From an uncultured Oscillibacter sp. (GTDB taxonomy: Bacteria > Bacillota > Clostridia > Oscillospirales > Oscillospiraceae): a stretch of DNA of 12,504 nucleotides. Of this stretch, positions 1 through 5,307 are shown piece after piece. Numbering within the stretch: the first letter of the stretch is position 1; each line of letters begins with the position of its first letter. Made by a program: the position numbers and the translations under genes. The stretch lies in the NCBI GenBank assembly GCA_900551885.1, contig URXS01000057.1, positions 1-12,504 of the forward strand, in the 5' to 3' direction. The notes under the pieces were generated by a model, which saw nothing but the letters and a program-made list of their open reading frames with translations, searched no databases and had not been told where the DNA came from.

Positions 1-853
1 TGTCCACCTTCCGGGCAGAGGATTCCTCTCCCCCGCCCAGGACCTGATCCGGCGTCTTCTGCTGGTCGGACTTGTGGCGGAAGAAGCTGGTAAAGCGTCC
101 CTCCTTCTGCTCCGGCTCCGCGGCCGGAGCACTTTCAGCGGTGGGCACGTCATCCAGGGGAAAGTCGATCTGAGGCTTGGGCCGCTCCGGCGACTGCCGC
201 CGAGGGGGCTCCTGCTGTACCACCCGGATGGCCGGAGTCTTTTCCTCCGGCTCCGGCTCATACGCAGGCCGCTCCCGCAGCTTCTCCCACAGGGCAGCCG
301 GGGTCAGGCGCAGGGCACCCATCAGTGCCGCTATTAGGGCCAGGGCAAAGATGATGACCGAAGCATACTTGGAGAACACCGCCACAAATCCCACCGCCAG
401 AGCGCCGGACACAGCGCCGCCGCCGTGGAGGGCCACGCCGTCGGTCCACAGAGCCTTGAGCACACCGAAACCGGAGGTGTACTCTCCCTGGGCCAGCAGC
501 ATATGGAACAGCGACCCGGCCAGTAGCGGCAGCAGCAGGGCGCAGGTGAGCCGCAGCCGCACCGGACGGCCCCGGTGCAGCAGCAAGATCAGCGCCCCCA
601 TCAGCAGCGCCGGGCAGGACAGCCAGTACCCGTACCCGAACAGGCCCTTCAGAACCAGGGCCAGCCAGTCGATGAAGATCGCCTGGACGCCGAAATAGCT
701 GACCGCCGCGCACAGGGCCAGCACCAGCAGCACGGCGCCTCCCACCTCCCGGCGGACGGGGCGCTTCTGGCTTTGGCGGCTCTTGGCGGAGCGGGAGGAC
801 GTACCGCCGCTCTTCTTTGTGGTTGTGGACTTCTTTCGTGTCGTGGATGCCAC
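1..853 (-). CDS. ftsK: DNA translocase FtsK/SpoIIIE, N-terminal part (runs off left edge)
   Basis: I translated this frame by hand: 284 codons without a stop from a GTG at 853 to the left edge. The GTG follows GGAGGT (860-865) by 6 nt and lies 23 bp after the uppP stop, so the two genes are probably cotranscribed. The N-terminus is basic and Ser/Thr/Lys-rich (residues 2-35). Hydrophobic segments follow at about 38-57, 70-92, 102-121, 148-160 and 164-183, which fits the multi-pass membrane domain of FtsK. From about 190 the protein turns into a Pro/Glu/Arg-rich hydrophilic linker. The RecA-like motor and the gamma DNA-binding domain would lie beyond the window, so no Walker motifs can be checked. 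FtsK-family proteins pump DNA through the division septum and aid chromosome dimer resolution. The call rests on topology, linker character and the uppP-ftsK arrangement; another membrane protein with a long linker is possible but less likely. Confidence 0.8.
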   Translation of the reverse strand, partial: MASTTRKKSTTTKKSGGTSSRSAKSRQSQKRPVRREVGGAVLLVLALCAAVSYFGVQAIFIDWLALVLKGLFGYGYWLSCPALLMGALILLLHRGRPVRLRLTCALLLPLLAGSLFHMLLAQGEYTSGFGVLKALWTDGVALHGGGAVSGALAVGFVAVFSKYASVIIFALALIAALMGALRLTPAALWEKLRERPAYEPEPEEKTPAIRVVQQEPPRRQSPERPKPQIDFPLDDVPTAESAPAAEPEQKEGRFTSFFRHKSDQQKTPDQVLGGGEESSARKVD

Positions 854-876
854 GGTAATACCTCCAGGGAAGTTGT

Positions 877-1719
877 TTATTTGCCCAACAGCGCCAGCAC
901 CAGCGTCAGCGCGCCGGCAGCCCAGCAGTAGTAGGCGAACCAGCCGAAGCGGCCCTTGTCGGCGATCATCCGCAGCAGGCGGATGCACAGGTACCCGACC
1001 CCAGCCGCCACGGCCACACCCACCAGATACACCGGCACGTCGGCCCAGATGATCTCCCCCTCCAGCGCGTTTTTCAGGCTGAGGATGTTGGCGCCCAGAA
1101 TAGCGGGAATGGACAGCAGGAAGGAAAAGCGCACGGCGAACTTCCGCTCAAAGCCCACAAAGCACCCGGCGGTGATGGTGGTGCCGGAGCGGGAGATGCC
1201 GGGGCAGGTGGCGATGGCCTGGGCCACGCCCACCAGCAGCACATCTATCAGCGTGGCGCTGCGCTCGGTCTTGCGGCCCTTGCGGACCCGGTCGCTGGCA
1301 AAGAGCAGCAGGCCCGTGACCACCAGGGCCGCCGCCACAAAGTACAGGTTATCCCCCAGGCCCTCCACCAACTCATGTACCGGCAGCACCGCAAACAGCG
1401 GCAGTGTGCCCACGATGATCAACAGGATCATCCGCCGGGCCGGCGGCACCGGGTTGGGGGTGGTTCCGTGGGCCAGGTCCCGGACACCGTCGAACAGCTC
1501 CCGAATCATGTCCTTGATGTCCTGCCAGTAGGCGATGAACACGGCAATCAAAGTGCCCAGATGCAACAGCACGTCGTAAAAATCCGGCACCTCTATGGAG
1601 CCGGAGGAGAGCAAATGCTCCGCGATGGCCAGGTGGCCGGAGCTGGAGATGGGCAAAAACTCCGCCACGCCCTGGACCAGTCCCAGCAAAACAGCAGACA
1701 GCAGTGACAAATCAATCAC
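877..1719 (-). CDS. uppP: Undecaprenyl-diphosphatase UppP (BacA)
   Basis: This integral membrane phosphatase converts undecaprenyl pyrophosphate to undecaprenyl phosphate, recycling the lipid carrier for peptidoglycan; the family is linked to bacitracin tolerance. Counting from the GTG at 1719 (280 aa), the sequence shows the QGVAE form of the (E/Q)xxxE motif (16-20), the following PISSSGH stretch (23-29) and the PGISRSGTT motif (173-181) with the conserved Arg at 177. Many hydrophobic helices run to the C-terminus. The length is close to the usual 265-280 aa. The start is uncertain: AGGAG (1721-1725) sits only 1 nt before the GTG and 10 nt before an in-frame TTG at 1710. The frame stays open up to an ATG at 1779, but that lies upstream of the predicted promoter and before the conserved region. 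The gene has its own extended -10 promoter and precedes ftsK by 23 bp. Confidence 0.95.
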   Translation of the reverse strand: MIDLSLLSAVLLGLVQGVAEFLPISSSGHLAIAEHLLSSGSIEVPDFYDVLLHLGTLIAVFIAYWQDIKDMIRELFDGVRDLAHGTTPNPVPPARRMILLIIVGTLPLFAVLPVHELVEGLGDNLYFVAAALVVTGLLLFASDRVRKGRKTERSATLIDVLLVGVAQAIATCPGISRSGTTITAGCFVGFERKFAVRFSFLLSIPAILGANILSLKNALEGEIIWADVPVYLVGVAVAAGVGYLCIRLLRMIADKGRFGWFAYYCWAAGALTLVLALLGK

Positions 1720-1720
1720 G

Positions 1721-1725
1721 CTCCT
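1721..1725 (-). promoter_or_regulatory. Shine-Dalgarno site of uppP, unusual spacing
   Basis: AGGAG is the only good ribosome-binding sequence before uppP. It is 1 nt from the GTG at 1719, which is too close, and 10 nt from the TTG at 1710, which is long but workable. An ATT codon at 1716 would be 4 nt away. Initiation may be at the TTG, or weak at the GTG. An ATG just upstream (in the 1730s) is out of frame and meets a stop that overlaps the GTG. Confidence 0.55.
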
Positions 1726-1745
1726 AAATCTCTCATATGGAGTAC

Positions 1746-1754
1746 AGTATAGCA
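1746..1754 (-). promoter_or_regulatory. Extended -10 promoter of uppP-ftsK
   Basis: On the minus strand the sequence reads TGCTATACT: a TATACT -10 box (1746-1751) preceded by the TGn extension (1753-1754). No good -35 hexamer lies 16-18 bp upstream, as expected for extended -10 promoters. It lies between the rnc terminator and uppP, and it would start RNA near 1739, giving a leader of about 20-30 nt. This is prediction from sequence only. Confidence 0.65.
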
Positions 1755-1807
1755 CGGACCGGCTGCGAATTCCAGTCATATTTCAGGGGTCGCGGTCCGC
1801 AAAATCA

Positions 1808-1837
1808 AAGGCACGGAGCACTTTGTCTCCGTGCCTT
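1808..1837 (-). terminator. Intrinsic terminator after rnc
   Basis: A perfect 11-bp inverted repeat (1808-1818 with 1827-1837) has an 8-nt loop. On the minus strand the second arm runs into TTTGATTTT, a fair U-tract. It begins 9 bp past the rnc stop and separates acpP-rnc from the uppP promoter. Confidence 0.88.
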
Positions 1838-1846
1838 ACGCGCAGA

Positions 1847-2530
1847 TTATTCCTCGCCCATGGCCTCCAGCGCCGCCCTGGCGCCGGCCTGCTCGGCCTC
1901 TTTCTTGCTGCGGCCCTCGCCCCGGCCAGCGGGCTCTCCGCCCACGGAGGCCTCCATGACAAAGACCCGGCAGTGGTCGGGACCGGACTCCTCCACCAGT
2001 TGGTAAGTGACGGCGGTGCCCGGGGTCCGCTGGACCAGCTCCTGCAGGGCGGTCTTGTAGTCCCGGCGGCGCTCCTCCACCGCCTCCTCCCGCTCCGCGT
2101 CCAGCAGCAGCCGGTGGATCAGATCCTTGGCGGCATCAATCCCGCCGTCCAGGTACACAGCGGCGAAGACCGCCTCCATGGCGTCCGCCAGGATGGAGGG
2201 CCGCTGCCGTCCGCCGCCGCTCTCCTCACCCCGGCCCAGCTTCAGATACCGGCCCAGGTCCAGCCGCTGGGCCGCCTCGTACAGGCTCTGCTCACACACC
2301 AATGCCGCCCGGATCCGGGTCAGGTCCCCCTCCGGCGCCTCCGGGTGCAGGCGGAACAGGAACTCCGCCGTCACAAAACCCAGCACCGAGTCTCCCAAAA
2401 ACTCTAGCCGCTCGTTGCTGTGCAGCCCGGCGGCACGGTGCTCATTGGCGTAGGAGCTGTGGTTCAGAGCCTCCTCCAGCAGTTCCCGGCGGTGAAAGGT
2501 ATAATTCAGTTTTTTCTCCAGTTCCTCCAT
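1847..2530 (-). CDS. rnc: Ribonuclease III
   Basis: This double-strand-specific endoribonuclease matures rRNA precursors and processes or degrades structured mRNAs and antisense duplexes. The 227-aa protein has the signature NERLEFLGDSVL (39-50), with predicted catalytic Glu43 and Asp47, and the second metal-binding pair in DAMEAVF (Asp116, Glu119). A double-stranded RNA-binding domain follows (about 157-225: DYKTALQELVQ, then GRSKKEAEQAGARAAL). The ATG at 2530 is preferred because AAGGAG (2537-2542) lies 6 nt before it; an in-frame TTG at 2545 would overlap that ribosome site. Upstream are acpP and a hairpin that ends about 7 nt from the ribosome site. plsX-acpP-rnc resembles the B. subtilis plsX-fabD-fabG-acpP-rnc cluster without the fab genes. 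Transcription ends at the hairpin at 1808-1837. Confidence 0.97.
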   Translation of the reverse strand: MEELEKKLNYTFHRRELLEEALNHSSYANEHRAAGLHSNERLEFLGDSVLGFVTAEFLFRLHPEAPEGDLTRIRAALVCEQSLYEAAQRLDLGRYLKLGRGEESGGGRQRPSILADAMEAVFAAVYLDGGIDAAKDLIHRLLLDAEREEAVEERRRDYKTALQELVQRTPGTAVTYQLVEESGPDHCRVFVMEASVGGEPAGRGEGRSKKEAEQAGARAALEAMGEE

Positions 2531-2548
2531 GGCGGTCTCCTTCAAACA

Positions 2549-2574
2549 GAAACCCCGCCTGTCAGCGGGGTTTC
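2549..2574 (-). terminator. Hairpin between acpP and rnc (attenuator or processing site)
   Basis: A perfect 10-bp inverted repeat (2549-2558 with 2565-2574) with a 6-nt loop starts 8 bp after the acpP stop. On the minus strand the 3' arm ends in GGGGTTTC followed by TGTTTG, so the U-tract is interrupted. The rnc ribosome site begins 6 nt after the stem. A leaky terminator that lowers rnc relative to acpP is the likeliest role; an mRNA end-stabilising hairpin is an alternative. Confidence 0.6.
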
Positions 2575-2582
2575 CAGCTTCG

Positions 2583-2831
2583 TCAGTTGTTCAGCTTGGA
2601 CGCCACATAGTTGACGGCGTCGCCCACGGTCTTGAGGGATTTCACCTCGTCCTCCTGGGCCATCCCCAGCTCGAACTCCTCTTCCATGGCCATTACCAGC
2701 TCCACCAGGTCCACGGAATCGGCCCCCAGATCGTATTCAAAGGCGGTATCCATGGTCACCTCGTCGGGCTCCATGCCAAACTGTTCGGCCACCAGGTCCC
2801 TCATCGTCTGGAAAATATCTTCGTTGGACAT
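2583..2831 (-). CDS. acpP: Acyl carrier protein
   Basis: This small acidic carrier holds growing fatty-acyl chains on a phosphopantetheine arm for type II fatty acid synthesis and supplies acyl groups to PlsX. At 82 aa it has family length. The attachment site is GADSVDLVEL with Ser39 (DSV in place of the common DSL), and helix II continues as VMAMEEEFE. The ATG at 2831 is chosen because GAGGAG (2840-2845) is 8 nt upstream. The GTG at 2840 would start inside that ribosome site and add three residues. The gene follows plsX after an 80-bp gap holding a good promoter, so it probably has its own transcription, as expected for an abundant protein. A dedicated secondary-metabolite carrier is unlikely given the plsX and rnc neighbours. 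Confidence 0.96.
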   Translation of the reverse strand: MSNEDIFQTMRDLVAEQFGMEPDEVTMDTAFEYDLGADSVDLVELVMAMEEEFELGMAQEDEVKSLKTVGDAVNYVASKLNN

Positions 2832-2874
2832 GCAGATCACTCCTCATGGATAATGGTGGGTTCTTTCTGGGGTA

Positions 2875-2904
2875 ATCATACGGCAACACCCTTGCCGGTG
2901 TCAA
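2875..2904 (-). promoter_or_regulatory. Promoter of acpP-rnc with inverted repeat in the spacer
   Basis: On the minus strand TTGACA (2899-2904, exact consensus) and TATGAT (2875-2880, one mismatch) are 18 bp apart. The spacer holds a perfect 6-bp inverted repeat, CGGCAA (2881-2886) and TTGCCG (2892-2897), around CACCC. Predicted RNA start is near 2868, giving a leader of about 37 nt. The repeat could be an operator; it does not resemble the FapR consensus I know. Confidence 0.75.
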
Positions 2905-2911
2905 TAGAAAA

Positions 2912-3946
2912 TCAAATTTTTTCCGGCGTGGCCTGCACCCGCATATACTCGATGTTGGCCTCCACATCGGCGATGAAGCCGCTCTCGGCGTATTCCTTGG
3001 CCCGCAGCACTGCGCTGCAGATGGCCCGGGCATCGGAGGAGCCGTGGGCCTTGATCACCGGGCGGGTGATGCCCAGGAAGGCGGTGCCGCCCACCTCGGA
3101 GGGATCCAGCAGCTTTTTCATCTCCATCAGGTCCCGCTTCAGCATCCCGGCAGCCAGCTTGTTGAGGGTCCCGGCAGTCAGGGCCTTTTTCAGCTCCTTC
3201 ATCAAAAACTTTCCGGTGCCCTCCATGGTCTTGAGCATCACGTTTCCGGTGAAGCCGTCGGCCACCAGTACGTCGGCGGCGCCCATGATGGCGTCGTTGG
3301 CCTCCACGTTACCGATGAAGTGAATGCGCCCCTGGTCCGCCGCCTGGCGCAGCAGGGCAAAGGCCTCGTGGCGCAGCTCGTCGCCCTTCTCCTCCTCGGC
3401 ACCGATGTTCAAAAGGCCCACCTTGGGCCGCTCCACGCCGCAGACCCGCTGGGCGTAAAAGCTGCCCAGATACGCAAATTGCAGCAGGTACTCCGCCGTG
3501 CACTGGGCGTTGGCGCCGCAGTCGCACAGCACCGCCCGGCCTGTAGCCGTGGGCACCAGGGGGCCCATGGCCGCCCGGCGGATGCCCCGGATACGCTTGA
3601 CCACCAGCGTGGCGCCGGCAAGCAGCGCCCCGGTGGAACCAGCGGAGACAAAGGCATCCCCAGCGCCGGATTTCAGCAGGTTCAGCCCCACGGTCAGGGA
3701 GGAATCGGGCTTGAGCTTGAAGGCCATGGCGGGATCGTCGGCGATCTCCACCACTTCCTTGGCGTCCTTGATCTCCACGCCGGTGGGCAGGCTCTTCTCG
3801 CCGCAGGCCTCCACGGCCCGCAGCACCTCCGCCGCCCGACCCACCAGGATGATGTCCACTCCATGGGTCCGGTGGGCGTCCAGCGCGCCCCGAACAATGG
3901 CCTGGGGGGCGTTGTCGCCGCCCATGGCGTCTACGATGATCTTCAT
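2912..3946 (-). CDS. plsX: Phosphate acyltransferase PlsX
   Basis: PlsX converts acyl-ACP and inorganic phosphate to acyl-phosphate, which PlsY uses to acylate glycerol-3-phosphate in the first step of phospholipid synthesis. It is a peripheral membrane enzyme. The 344-aa protein has the family N-terminus MKIIVDAMGGDNAP, the SAGSTGALLAGA stretch and the later VADGFTGNVMLKTMEG motif, and it has normal length. Its ATG overlaps the trmFO stop as ATGA, and GGAGGT (3953-3958) lies inside the trmFO end, so translation is probably coupled. acpP, whose acylated product is the PlsX substrate, lies next downstream but has its own promoter. No fapR gene is adjacent, unlike the Bacillus fapR-plsX arrangement. 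Confidence 0.97.
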   Translation of the reverse strand: MKIIVDAMGGDNAPQAIVRGALDAHRTHGVDIILVGRAAEVLRAVEACGEKSLPTGVEIKDAKEVVEIADDPAMAFKLKPDSSLTVGLNLLKSGAGDAFVSAGSTGALLAGATLVVKRIRGIRRAAMGPLVPTATGRAVLCDCGANAQCTAEYLLQFAYLGSFYAQRVCGVERPKVGLLNIGAEEEKGDELRHEAFALLRQAADQGRIHFIGNVEANDAIMGAADVLVADGFTGNVMLKTMEGTGKFLMKELKKALTAGTLNKLAAGMLKRDLMEMKKLLDPSEVGGTAFLGITRPVIKAHGSSDARAICSAVLRAKEYAESGFIADVEANIEYMRVQATPEKI

Positions 3947-5250
3947 GCGAGGACCTCCTCCTTTATCTGCTCGATGATATCCAGGGACCGCTTCGACAGC
4001 TCCGCGTTCTTGTTGCGCTTGCCCCGGACCCGGTGGTCCAGAGGGGGCATAATGCCGAAGTTGATGTTCATAGGCTGAAAAACTGTGACGGACGTATCTG
4101 ATACATACAGCCCCAATGCGCCGACGGCAGTCTCCCGGGGGAAATCCACCGGAGGTAGGCCCCGCAGGCGCCGGGCGGTCTCCACCCCCACCAAAAAGCC
4201 GGAGGCAGCGGACTCCACGTATCCCTCCACGCCGGTCATCTGCCCGGCGAAGGAGATCCGGGGCTCCTTTTTCAGCCGGTAGTACCGGTCCAGCAGCCGG
4301 GGAGAGTTCAGGAAAGTGTTGCGGTGCATGACCCCGTAGCGCAGGAACTCCGCGTCGTGAAGGGCAGGAATCATGGAGAACACCCGCCGCTGCTCCGGGA
4401 ACCGCAGGTGGGTCTGGAAGCCCACCAGGTTATAGACGCTGCCCTGGGCATTGTCCCGCCGGAGCTGTACCACGGCGTAAGGCTCCCGCCCGGTGCGGGG
4501 ATCCTTCAGCCCCCGGGGCTTCAGCGGACCGTAGCAGAGGGTGTCGTGGCCCCGACGGGCCATGACCTCCACCGGCATGCAGCCCTCAAAGACCCGCTTG
4601 TCCTCAAAGCCATGGACCGGAGCCTCCTCGGCGGTGGTCAGGGCCTGCCAGAAGGCGTCATATTCCGCCTCATCCATAGGGCAGTTTACATAATCCTCCG
4701 TACCCTTGTCGTACCGGGAACCCATCCAGGCCTTGTCCATGTCCACACTGTCGGCGGAAACCAGGGGGGCGGCGGCGTCATAGAAATGGAGGGCGCTGTC
4801 CTCTCCCAGCAGCTCCGTCAGGCGCTGCGCCAGAGCGTCGGAGGTCAGGGGGCCGGAGGCCACCACCACCTCCCCCTCCGGGAGCTGGGTCACCTCACCC
4901 TCCACCACGGTGATGTTGGGATGGGAGCGGATACGCTCCGTCACCAAGGCGGCAAATCCGTGGCGGTCCACCGCCAGGGCGCCGCCGGCTTCTACCCGGG
5001 TGGCATCGGCGCAGGAGAGGATCAGGCTGTCCAGCCGCCGCAGCTCCTCTTTCAAGAGGCCCACGGCGTTTTCCAGTTGGTCGCTGCGCAGAGAGTTGGA
5101 GCAGCATAGCTCTGCGAAATCCGCCGTGGTATGGGCGGGGGTCTTTTTCGCCGGCTTCATCTCCCGCAGCGTCACATGAACGCCCCGTTTTGCCAGTTGC
5201 CAGGCGCACTCGCAGCCGGCAAGGCCCGCGCCGATCACTGTCACTTCCAT
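3943..5250 (-). CDS. trmFO: Methylenetetrahydrofolate--tRNA-(uracil-5-)-methyltransferase TrmFO
   Basis: TrmFO makes ribothymidine at position 54 of the tRNA T-loop, using methylenetetrahydrofolate and FADH2 instead of S-adenosylmethionine. It was formerly called Gid. The 435-aa protein starts with an FAD-binding Rossmann motif, VIGAGLAGCECAWQLAKRG (5-23). AELCCSNSLR includes Cys50, matching the B. subtilis Cys53 position, and FEGCMPVEVMARRG includes Cys224, matching the second reactive Cys226. GAGAGGG lies about 8 nt before the ATG. It follows topA by 40 bp and overlaps plsX by 4 bp. dprA-topA-trmFO is the same order as in B. subtilis. Its presence supports a Bacillota-type host, since gamma-proteobacteria use TrmA for this modification. 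Confidence 0.97.
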   Translation of the reverse strand: MEVTVIGAGLAGCECAWQLAKRGVHVTLREMKPAKKTPAHTTADFAELCCSNSLRSDQLENAVGLLKEELRRLDSLILSCADATRVEAGGALAVDRHGFAALVTERIRSHPNITVVEGEVTQLPEGEVVVASGPLTSDALAQRLTELLGEDSALHFYDAAAPLVSADSVDMDKAWMGSRYDKGTEDYVNCPMDEAEYDAFWQALTTAEEAPVHGFEDKRVFEGCMPVEVMARRGHDTLCYGPLKPRGLKDPRTGREPYAVVQLRRDNAQGSVYNLVGFQTHLRFPEQRRVFSMIPALHDAEFLRYGVMHRNTFLNSPRLLDRYYRLKKEPRISFAGQMTGVEGYVESAASGFLVGVETARRLRGLPPVDFPRETAVGALGLYVSDTSVTVFQPMNINFGIMPPLDHRVRGKRNKNAELSKRSLDIIEQIKEEVLA

Positions 5251-5275
5251 TGGCTTGTCCCCCTCTCTCGGATTT

Positions 5276-5307
5276 CCGCCCGACGGAGGCTCACGCCTCC
5301 GGGGCGG
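5276..5307 (-). other. Hairpin with the topA stop codon in a GNRA tetraloop
   Basis: A 7-bp perfect stem (5284-5290 with 5295-5301) closes a GTGA tetraloop, and the TGA of that loop is the topA stop codon. A further 6-bp stem (5276-5281 with 5302-5307) stacks below it across a 2-nt bulge, giving 13 pairs in all. No U-tract follows (AAATCC), so it is not a canonical terminator. Confidence 0.6.

Noticed and set aside
258..713. 151-codon minus-strand frame with an ATG start
   Set aside because: It is a different frame inside ftsK. The true frame starts with GTG at 853, has a strong ribosome site and gives clear membrane segments.
3044..4078. 344-codon plus-strand frame opposite plsX
   Set aside because: It is antisense to plsX and the end of trmFO, with His/Gln/Gly-rich composition typical of shadow frames.
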